Shown here: in pieces, positions 6,338 to 11,952 of the stretch
Position numbering within the stretch: position 1 is the stretch's first letter
How the letters are laid out: the number at the start of each line of letters is the position of its first letter
Assembly (NCBI GenBank): GCA_005882525.1
Contig: VBGO01000065.1
Coordinates: 1-11,952 of the forward strand
Length of the DNA: 11,952 nucleotides
Direction: 5' to 3'
Source: Chloroflexota bacterium
GTDB lineage: Bacteria > Chloroflexota > Dormibacteria > CF-121
The notes under the pieces: generated by a model
Told to the model about the DNA's origin: nothing
Database searches by the model: none
Seen by the model: the letters and a program-made list of their open reading frames with translations, nothing else
Position numbers and translations under genes: made by a program

Positions 6338-8217
6338 GCCCCAACCTTCCAGGGCAGATAGCCAAGCGACCAGATGATGATCACGATGATGCCGACGGCG
6401 CCGCCCAGCGTGACCAACGCGTAGCTCCGCACGCGGCCGGTCTGGATCAAACGGAACTCTCGCGCCTCGACCAGGAAAAAGCTGGCGACCGCATTGACGG
6501 CGCCGTCGATCACGCGCGGCTCGACGATGGTGTTGAGCAAGCGACCGAGGGCGAAGCCGGGCCGGACGAAGACCCGGTCGTAGAGCTCGTCGATGTAGTA
6601 CTTGTGCTCCACCAGCGTGTGAATGGGGCCGAGCCGGGTCCGCCAGGCGACCGCCAGTTCCGGCCGCCGGGCGTGAAGGGTGTAGGCCAGGGCGAAACCG
6701 ACCAGCGCCACCAGCACCGAAAGGGCGGCGAGCCCGATAAAGGCGCCGGTGCCCACTTCGACCCCATGGCCGAAGACCGGCGCCAGGAAGCTGGCCATCG
6801 GGACGTAACCACCCACCACCGCGCCGGCCGCGAGGATCACGAGCGGGATGGTCTGGATCGGCCGCGCTTCATGGAGGTGACGGTCGTCGCGCGCCAGCCA
6901 CTCCCAGCCGAAGGCGATGAAGAATAGCCGGAACATGTAATAGGCGGTCAGACCCGCCGTGATCAGCGCCAGCACCCCGAGCCAGAACTCGGTTCCGGGC
7001 GCGCTCAGGGCCGCCCGGATGATCTCGTCCTTGCTGAAGAAGCCGGCGAACAGCGGGAAGCCGCTGATGGAGAGCGTGCCGAGCAAGAACGTCCAGAACG
7101 TAATCGGCAAGCCGGCCCGCAGATTCCCCATGTGCCGGATGTCCTGGTCATCGTGAAACGCGTGGATCACATTGCCGGCGGCCAGGAAGAGGAGCGCCTT
7201 GAAAAAGGCATGCGTCATGAAATGGAACATGCCGGCGGTGTAGGCACCGAGGCCCACCGCCAGGAACATATAGCCGATCTGGCTCATCGTGGAGTACGCG
7301 AGGATCCGCTTGATGTCGATCTGGGCGGTCCCGATGGTGGCCGCGAAGAAGGCGGTCACGCCACCGACCACGGCGACCGTCGCCGCCGCCGTCGGTGCCC
7401 AGTCATAGAGCAGGTGCATCCGAGCGACCAGGTAGACGCCAGCGGTGACCATGGTGGCGGCGTGGATCAGGGCCGAGACCGGCGTTGGCCCCTCCATAGC
7501 GTCCGGCAACCAGGTATGAAGCGGCAGTTGCGCGGACTTCGCGACCGCTCCCAGCAGCAGCAGCAGACAGATGGCGGTGATGACGGTCCCACCTTTGGGC
7601 AACTGATGGACGCGACTGAAGAGGCCCTGATAATCGAGCACCCGAAGATTGAGAAAGATGAGGAACGCCGCGAAGACCATGCCCACGTCGCCGATGGTGT
7701 TCATGATGAAGGCCTTCCGCGCGGCGAGCACCGCGGAAGTCCGCTCGAACCAGAAACCGATCAACAGGTAGGAGCTGAGTCCAACGCCGGCCCAGCCGAC
7801 GATCAGCCAGACGAGGTTCCCGGCAAGAACGAGCAGCAGCATGGAAAGGACGAACAGATTCATGTAGGCGAAGAAGCGGGAATAGCCAGGATCCTCGGCC
7901 ATGTAGCCGATCGAGTAGACATGGATCAGGAAGCCAACGCCGGTGATCACGAGAATCATCAGCGTGGAGAGCCGGTCGACGTACAGGTTGAAGGGGACGT
8001 TGAAGTCGCCGCTCTGCCACCAGGTGAAGTAGGTTTGATCGAGCCGCTGCCCGCCCAGCGTCTGCGCCAGGATCAGGATGGCGAAAACGAAGGCCAGCCC
8101 GACGCTGCCGGCGCCGATCCAGCCGACCACGGGTCGCGACAGGAGGCGGCCGAACAGCGCATTGACCAGGAACCCCGCGAGCGGCGCCAGGAGGACCAGC
8201 GGCGCGAGGGTTTCCAC
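6334..8217 (-). CDS. nuoL: NADH-quinone oxidoreductase subunit L (NuoL), TM5 glutamate replaced by Ala
   Basis: NuoL is the distal antiporter-like subunit of complex I; its long C-terminal lateral helix braces the membrane arm. The 627 residues cover the whole family length. Conserved features include PFNLYVDRLS (75-84), Asp177 (NTIGDVG), Lys227-HTW (KSAQLPLHTWLPDAMEGPTP), His252 (SALIHAATMVTAGVYLVAR), His336 and Lys340 (MTHAFFKALLFL) and Lys396 (GFFSKDEII). The C-terminal EHKYYIDELYDRVFVRP (537-553) leads into the lateral-helix region and a last TM near 602-620. The striking departure is in TM5: LIVGWAGVGLSSYLLIG has Ala143 (GCC) where the family has Glu (FWEGVG in E. coli, Glu144), and no other acidic residue lies in that helix. 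The start is GTG, set by AAGGAG 10 bases upstream. The stop overlaps nuoM as ATGA. The frame is intact, so the gene looks functional rather than decayed. Confidence 0.97.
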   Translation of the reverse strand: METLAPLVLLAPLAGFLVNALFGRLLSRPVVGWIGAGSVGLAFVFAILILAQTLGGQRLDQTYFTWWQSGDFNVPFNLYVDRLSTLMILVITGVGFLIHVYSIGYMAEDPGYSRFFAYMNLFVLSMLLLVLAGNLVWLIVGWAGVGLSSYLLIGFWFERTSAVLAARKAFIMNTIGDVGMVFAAFLIFLNLRVLDYQGLFSRVHQLPKGGTVITAICLLLLLGAVAKSAQLPLHTWLPDAMEGPTPVSALIHAATMVTAGVYLVARMHLLYDWAPTAAATVAVVGGVTAFFAATIGTAQIDIKRILAYSTMSQIGYMFLAVGLGAYTAGMFHFMTHAFFKALLFLAAGNVIHAFHDDQDIRHMGNLRAGLPITFWTFLLGTLSISGFPLFAGFFSKDEIIRAALSAPGTEFWLGVLALITAGLTAYYMFRLFFIAFGWEWLARDDRHLHEARPIQTIPLVILAAGAVVGGYVPMASFLAPVFGHGVEVGTGAFIGLAALSVLVALVGFALAYTLHARRPELAVAWRTRLGPIHTLVEHKYYIDELYDRVFVRPGFALGRLLNTIVEPRVIDGAVNAVASFFLVEAREFRLIQTGRVRSYALVTLGGAVGIIVIIIWSLGYLPWKVGA

Positions 8218-8224
8218 CGGTCCG

Positions 8225-8530
8225 CTACTCCTTCATCAGATCGAGCTCGTCGACATCCATCTGCCGGCCGGCCCGGTAGACCTGCACGATGATCGCGATG
8301 CCGACCACCACCTCGGCCGCCGCGACCGTGATCACCAGGAAGGCGAACACCACGCCGTCGAGAGAGTTCAGGTACCGGCTCATCGCCGCGAACGCCAGGT
8401 TCACTGCATTGAGCATCAACTCGATGCACATGAAAACGACGAGCGGGTTGCGCCGGACCATGAAGCCGATCGCTCCCATGGTGAAGAGGACCCCGCTCAG
8501 CATCAAGAAGCTATAGGCGGGAACCGGCAT
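8225..8530 (-). CDS. nuoK: NADH-quinone oxidoreductase subunit K (NuoK)
   Basis: NuoK is a small three-helix subunit of the complex I membrane arm, related to MrpC, that carries two buried glutamates in the proton path. The 101-residue length is typical. Helices lie at about 4-24, 30-50 and 60-84. Both key glutamates are present: Glu37 in FMCIELMLNAVNLAF and Glu73 in TVAAAEVVVGIAIIV, close to E. coli Glu36 and Glu72. The same frame stays open upstream to 9088, but that extension only runs across nuoJ and the end of nuoI in another frame. The real start is ATG at 8530, because GGAGG lies 8 bases upstream and the start overlaps the nuoJ stop as TGATG. The C-terminal tail is acidic (DVDELDLMKE) and contains the ribosome site of nuoL. 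Confidence 0.97.
   Translation of the reverse strand: MPVPAYSFLMLSGVLFTMGAIGFMVRRNPLVVFMCIELMLNAVNLAFAAMSRYLNSLDGVVFAFLVITVAAAEVVVGIAIIVQVYRAGRQMDVDELDLMKE
8228..8233 (-). promoter_or_regulatory. Shine-Dalgarno site AAGGAG for nuoL
   Basis: AAGGAG on the minus strand lies 10 bases before the GTG of nuoL and runs directly into the TAG stop of nuoK. It fixes the GTG at 8217 as the nuoL start. This is the only junction in the nuo operon with a real gap instead of an overlap. Confidence 0.7.
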
Positions 8531-9036
8531 CAGCGGATCCTCCGCATCGCCAGGTAGACCGCCCCGACCGCCGCCATCAACAGCAGCACCGACGTCACTT
8601 CGACCGGGAGCAGGAAGGTGGTGTAGAGGGCGGTGCCGACGGCCTGAACGTTGCCCGCGGCATCGATCACCGCCGGCGTGAACGGACCGGGACGGCCGGT
8701 GAGGCCCCGGTTGAAGAGCAGGGCACCGAGCAGCGCGGCGAAGATTCCCCCAAAAACGACGCCGTAGATCCACTCCGTACCGCTCGGACTGAAGCTGATG
8801 TCGGCCTCGGGGTTCATCAGGGCGATGATGAAGACGAAGAGCACCATCACCGCGCCGGCATAGACGATGATCTGCGCGGCAAACAGGAACTGGGCGTTCA
8901 GCATCAAGAACAGCACCGCCAGCCCGAGCATGTTCGCCACCAGGCTCAGCGCGTTGTAGATCGGCTTCCGGAACGCGACGACGCCGGCGGCCGTCACCAG
9001 CTCCCAGGCCGCCAGGATGGCGAAGCCGACTACCAC
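8530..9036 (-). CDS. nuoJ: NADH-quinone oxidoreductase subunit J (NuoJ)
   Basis: NuoJ (ND6-type) is a five-helix membrane subunit at the junction between the quinone module and the first pump. Its TM3 undergoes the bulge-to-helix change during turnover. The 168 residues fit the family. The signature QIIVYAGAVMVLFVF (55-69) in TM3 is intact, including Tyr59 and the following glycine. Other helices lie at about 2-22, 30-48, 93-110 and 140-163. The likely start is GTG at 9036, overlapping the nuoI stop by 7 bases (9030-9036). No Shine-Dalgarno site is visible and no better in-frame start is nearby, so it probably depends on coupling. The gene ends TGATG with nuoK. Confidence 0.95.
   Translation of the reverse strand: MVVGFAILAAWELVTAAGVVAFRKPIYNALSLVANMLGLAVLFLMLNAQFLFAAQIIVYAGAVMVLFVFIIALMNPEADISFSPSGTEWIYGVVFGGIFAALLGALLFNRGLTGRPGPFTPAVIDAAGNVQAVGTALYTTFLLPVEVTSVLLLMAAVGAVYLAMRRIR
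8539..8543 (-). promoter_or_regulatory. Shine-Dalgarno site GGAGG for nuoK
   Basis: GGAGG on the minus strand lies 8 bases before the ATG at 8530, inside the last codons of nuoJ. It decides the nuoK start in a frame that is open much further upstream. Confidence 0.65.
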
Positions 9037-9542
9037 TTGCGCGGCACCGGTTGGGCGGACGGTGCGCCGGAGGGCACAGCGGTGTCACTCATGCTCGCCG
9101 AGAGTGGCTCCAGCATGTCTTCTTTCACGGCAATGAACTTGTCGGGGTGGTCGTCCGCCAGGTCGTAACGAGGCCCCATCGTGATGGCGTCGTAGGGACA
9201 GGCCTCCTCGCACATGCCGCAGTAGATGCAGCGGAGCAGGTTGATCTCGTAGCGCTTGGCATACCGCTCACCGGGGGAAACGCGATGGTCGGGCGTGTTC
9301 TCAGCCGCCTCGACCACGATGCATCCGACCGGGCAGGCGATCGCGCAAAGCTCGCAGCCGACGCATTTCTCCAGCCCGTTGGCGTAGCGATGGAGAATAT
9401 GCCGGCCGCGTTCGCGTGGCGGTACCTCCTTCTGCCGCTCCGGGTACTCGATGGTGACAATCGGCTTGGTGTTGTGCTTGAAGGTGGTGGCCAGAGCCCG
9501 GGCGATGTACAGGGGGCCCAGCAAGACCTCGCGGAGCGCCAT
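9030..9542 (-). CDS. nuoI: NADH-quinone oxidoreductase subunit I (NuoI), 2x[4Fe-4S]
   Basis: NuoI passes electrons from NuoG towards the terminal cluster near the quinone through two [4Fe-4S] clusters (N6a and N6b). The 170-residue protein has both ferredoxin motifs complete: Cys60-x2-Cys63-x2-Cys66-x3-Cys70-Pro and Cys105-x2-Cys108-x2-Cys111-x3-Cys115-Pro. The N-terminus contains an amphipathic helix (about 4-22) and the family segment KPIVTIEYPE. The last 25 residues are a Ser/Pro/Ala-rich tail without known function. The ATG at 9542 overlaps the nuoH stop as TGATG, with GAGGA 8 bases upstream (9551-9555), so the start is well supported. The protein is peripheral, on the cytoplasmic side. 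Confidence 0.97.
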   Translation of the reverse strand: MALREVLLGPLYIARALATTFKHNTKPIVTIEYPERQKEVPPRERGRHILHRYANGLEKCVGCELCAIACPVGCIVVEAAENTPDHRVSPGERYAKRYEINLLRCIYCGMCEEACPYDAITMGPRYDLADDHPDKFIAVKEDMLEPLSASMSDTAVPSGAPSAQPVPRKW

Positions 9543-10549
9543 CAGAGGGTTCCTCGGGCGGCGACCACGACGATCGCCGTAACCATCATCATCGCCAGCG
9601 TCAGCGGAAACAGCGATTTCCAGCTGAGCGCCATCAGCCGGTCATAGCGCATTCGCGGCAAGGTGGCTCGTAGCCAGACGTAGACATAGAGCAGCGCAAC
9701 CACCTTCACGAGGAACCACCAGGGACCCGGCAGGATGCCGAGCGGGCCCCACCACCCGCCCAGGAAGACGATGGTCGCCACCGAGCTCACGATGATCATG
9801 TTGATGTACTCGGCCATGAAGAAGAGGGCGAAGCGCAATCCCGAATACTCCGTGTGATAACCGGCCACCAGCTCGGTCTCGGCCTCCGGAAGATCGAAGG
9901 GCGCCCGGTTCGTCTCGGCGATGCCCGCGATCAGATACAGGAAAAATGCTGGCAGCAACGGGATGATGAACCACCAGGTGTGCTGGGCATTGACGATGTC
10001 GACCAGCTTGACCGAGCCCGCCAGGATGAAGACCGGGACCAGCGAGAGCCCCAGCGCCATCTCATAGCTGATCATCTGGGCCGACGAGCGGAGCGCGCCG
10101 AGCATCGAGTACTTGCTGTTCGATGAGTAACCGGCCAGGAAGATGCCGTAGACGCCCACCGACGTCACGGCGAAGTACCAGAGGACCCCGATGTTGACGT
10201 TCATCACGTACCAACCGATCGAATGGCCGAACAGGTTGATCGGACCGGGCCCGCTGACCGGAATGATGGCGAAGCTGGCGAGGGCCGCCATGATCGAAAT
10301 CATCGGTGCGAGGAGGTAAAGAAACCGATCGCGGCTTGACGGGGCGCTGCTGGACTTGAAGAACAGTTTCAGCCCGTCGGCCGCCGGCTGCAACAGTCCC
10401 CACGGCCCGACGCGGTTCGGCCCCGGCCGCTGCTGCATGCGCGCCTGAACCTTCCGCTCGAACAGCGTGAGGTAGGCAAAGCCGGTCAGCAGGGCACCGA
10501 TCACGATCGCCGCCTTGATCAGCGTGACGACGACGACTTCGAGGGTCAC
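9542..10549 (-). CDS. nuoH: NADH-quinone oxidoreductase subunit H (NuoH)
   Basis: NuoH (ND1) forms much of the quinone chamber and links it to the proton channels. The 335-residue, eight-helix protein has the classical motifs: LFERKVQARMQQRPGPNRVG (29-48), YSSNSKYSMLGALRSSAQ (141-158) followed by MISYEMALG, and AETNRAPFDLPEAETELVAG (211-230) followed by YHTEYSG. One loop is atypical. After DGLKLFFK (Lys65) the sequence is SSSAPSSRDRFLY, whereas most homologues have KED or KEP here, so an acidic residue normally following the lysine is lost. The start is GTG at 10549, overlapping the nuoG stop as GTGA, with GGAG 9 bases upstream (10559-10562). The stop overlaps nuoI as TGATG. Membrane location and role are certain by homology; the consequence of the loop change is not known. 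Confidence 0.97.
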   Translation of the reverse strand: MTLEVVVVTLIKAAIVIGALLTGFAYLTLFERKVQARMQQRPGPNRVGPWGLLQPAADGLKLFFKSSSAPSSRDRFLYLLAPMISIMAALASFAIIPVSGPGPINLFGHSIGWYVMNVNIGVLWYFAVTSVGVYGIFLAGYSSNSKYSMLGALRSSAQMISYEMALGLSLVPVFILAGSVKLVDIVNAQHTWWFIIPLLPAFFLYLIAGIAETNRAPFDLPEAETELVAGYHTEYSGLRFALFFMAEYINMIIVSSVATIVFLGGWWGPLGILPGPWWFLVKVVALLYVYVWLRATLPRMRYDRLMALSWKSLFPLTLAMMMVTAIVVVAARGTL

Positions 10550-11952
10550 CGCGGCTCGCTCCAGAGCACCCGCGCACCGTGGTTGAGGGCGGCGTACGGG
10601 GGAATCGCACGAACGACATCACCCGTGATTTGCGCAACGCTCTCGTAGTTCCATGACGCGCCGAGCTGATTCGCGATCTCCTGGAAGACCAGCCAATCTT
10701 CCCGAACCCAGGCGGCGTCGATGCCTTTCAAGATTCGCTGGACGCGTCCCTCCATGTTCGTGACGGTGCCGTCCTTTTCCGTAAAGGCATGACCAGGGAT
10801 GATGACGTGGGCGACCTCGTCGAGGGCCGCCGCCTTGAAGCGGTGAAAAATCACCAGGGGCAGGGCGGACAGCCACATCGATTCGGCATCGCTGGGAACG
10901 AAGCCATGGAGTGGGCTGGACTCGTGGACATACAGTGCCTTGATGCCGGCCCCCGGCCACTCGACTCTTCCCTTCCCCGCCTGGCCGTTGAGCGAGACGT
11001 AGCCCGGGCCGAGGTGCGGCAGGATGCCAAGATCTTTGGCGCCACGACCATTTGGGCCGGTGGTCACGATCAGTCGGCGGACGCTGCCCTTGACTTTCCT
11101 TTGGAGCTTGCCCTGGAGCTCGACGGCCGCCTTCTTGTTGGCCTCGGTCGCCAGGATCCCGACGGCTGTGCAATCCGGTCGCACGCTGGCGACCGCTTCA
11201 GCAACGGCGGCGCCACCGACTTTCGTCACCTGGAGACCCTTGCGCTGAGCCTTGAACAAGCGCAGGTGGAGCACCGGTGCCGCATCGATGACGTCCTGGC
11301 CGCCGAGCACGATCACGTGGTCGCAGCGCTCGATGTCGGCGATCGGCAGGCTGCTGTCATCCGGCTCGGCGTCCTCAAGGACGGCAGTACGGTGATCGAG
11401 GTTGGGCGACTCCAGTACCTCGCGGAACAACCGCCGGAAGAGGAAGAGCTCCTCGTTACTGTCGGACGGCGAGGCCCAGCCCGCTACCTGGCGGCCGGCC
11501 TGCTCGAGCGCGCTGGCCGCGAAGGCGATCGCCTCGTCGTAGGAGACCGTCTCCAGCCTGCCGTTGCGCCGGATCTGTGGCCGGTCCTGCGACTGGCGCT
11601 GGAAGTTGGGAAAGCTGAAGCGGCCGGCGTCGCAGAGCCACCCGTCGTCGACGGCCAGGTTTTCTCGCGACTGAAAGCGTCCGATCCGGTTGTTGCGGGC
11701 GTCGAGCTGGATATTGCAGCCCATGCTGCAGCCCGGGCACACGCTCGCGGAGCGGTCCAGGTCCCAGGGCCGGCTGACGAACCGATACTGCCGTGAGGTC
11801 AGCGCGCCGACCGGGCAGATCTCCGTCCAGTTGCCCTGGTAGTTCGACTGGGCCGGCTCGTCATTGAAGGTGCCGATGATGGTATGGACGCCTCGCTGGA
11901 TCAGCGCCAGCTCGCGCTCCCCTGAGATCTCCTCGCTGAACCGGGTGCAGCG
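10546..11952 (-). CDS. nuoG: NADH-quinone oxidoreductase subunit G (NuoG), 5' part outside window
   Basis: NuoG carries Fe-S clusters of the electron-entry arm of complex I and ends in a degenerate molybdopterin-oxidoreductase-like domain. The open frame enters from the right edge, and 468 residues are visible. From the edge: residues 1-60 contain RCTRF and EICPVGAL, whose Cys2 and Cys46 are 44 apart, as in the last two ligands of cluster N4 of E. coli NuoG (Cys159, Cys203). Then VCPGCSMGCN and GWLCDAGRF supply Cys72-x2-Cys75-x3-Cys79-x27-Cys107, exactly the spacing of the N7 motif. The C-terminal part has GHAFTEKDGTVTNMEGRVQR, typical of NuoG. A shorter reading from GTG at 11742 would lose the N4 ligands and is not the true start. 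After Cys107 only 361 residues follow, far fewer than in E. coli, so the molybdopterin-like part is short. The stop overlaps nuoH as GTGA. Confidence 0.96.
   Translation of the reverse strand, partial: RCTRFSEEISGERELALIQRGVHTIIGTFNDEPAQSNYQGNWTEICPVGALTSRQYRFVSRPWDLDRSASVCPGCSMGCNIQLDARNNRIGRFQSRENLAVDDGWLCDAGRFSFPNFQRQSQDRPQIRRNGRLETVSYDEAIAFAASALEQAGRQVAGWASPSDSNEELFLFRRLFREVLESPNLDHRTAVLEDAEPDDSSLPIADIERCDHVIVLGGQDVIDAAPVLHLRLFKAQRKGLQVTKVGGAAVAEAVASVRPDCTAVGILATEANKKAAVELQGKLQRKVKGSVRRLIVTTGPNGRGAKDLGILPHLGPGYVSLNGQAGKGRVEWPGAGIKALYVHESSPLHGFVPSDAESMWLSALPLVIFHRFKAAALDEVAHVIIPGHAFTEKDGTVTNMEGRVQRILKGIDAAWVREDWLVFQEIANQLGASWNYESVAQITGDVVRAIPPYAALNHGARVLWSEPR

Noticed and set aside
5261..6361. 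Plus-strand 366-codon open frame opposite nuoM, and the minus-strand 426-codon frame at 5085-6365
   Set aside because: Both are out-of-frame shadows of nuoM with Arg/Ala/Gln/Glu-rich composition and no recognisable family.
6334..8217. The NuoL antiporter-like subunit as an Mrp antiporter component
   Set aside because: The complete nuoG-N order, the lateral-helix C-terminus and the KSAQLPLHTWLPDAMEGPTP motif place it in complex I.
7132..8292. Plus-strand 386-codon open frame opposite nuoL
   Set aside because: Charged, repetitive composition (HDGRE-rich) typical of antisense frames in high-GC DNA; no domain and no ribosome site, while the other strand encodes NuoL.
8225..9088. A 287-codon minus-strand frame that could be read as a long NuoK or a fusion protein
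   Set aside because: The first 186 codons run across nuoJ and the end of nuoI in another frame and look like low-complexity Arg/Gly/Pro-rich noise. NuoK proper begins at ATG 8530 with a ribosome site.
10546..11742. NuoG starting at GTG 11742
   Set aside because: The frame continues without a stop to the window edge and the upstream part encodes N4 cluster ligands and the ICPVGAL motif, so 11742 is internal.

Overview
The window is one G+C-rich bacterial stretch in which every supported gene lies on the minus strand, so transcription runs from position 11952 towards 1. Seven of the eleven genes start with GTG or overlap the previous stop. This suggests a high-GC bacterium with a full-length 14-subunit type complex I, a system II (ResB/Ccs) cytochrome c maturation protein and Tad-type pilus proteins. 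Soil Actinobacteria-like or Chloroflexota-like lineages, including uncultured ones, would fit. That placement is inference, and no marker gene is present to settle it.

Region 1 (2037-11952, read from the right) is the distal part of a complex I operon in the classical order: nuoG (3' part only), nuoH, nuoI, nuoJ, nuoK, nuoL, nuoM, nuoN. All junctions overlap by 1, 4 or 7 bases except nuoK-nuoL, which has a 7-base gap with a strong AAGGAG site. Together these genes encode the end of the electron-entry arm (NuoG, with an N7-type cysteine set), the Fe-S wire (NuoI) and the whole membrane arm (H, J, K, L, M, N). A resB-like gene follows nuoN after 33 bases in the same direction and may be co-transcribed with it.

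Region 2 (1955-2036) is the only real intergenic space. It holds a strong G+C-rich hairpin just after resB and an 11-base perfect palindrome just before the next gene, so it is the likely transcriptional boundary.

Region 3 (1-1954) is a compact set of three overlapping genes for pilus-associated envelope proteins: two tandem TadE-like pseudopilin-type proteins and one TadG-like protein that runs off the window's left edge.

There are no tRNA or rRNA genes, CRISPR arrays, insertion sequences or obvious recombination sites. The region is mostly conventional. The main surprises are within complex I. NuoL has alanine where the antiporter-like subunits normally carry the key TM5 glutamate. NuoM and NuoH have unusual residues in normally conserved loops, and NuoG combines an N7-type motif with a short C-terminal part. 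No clear sign of an undescribed system was found.
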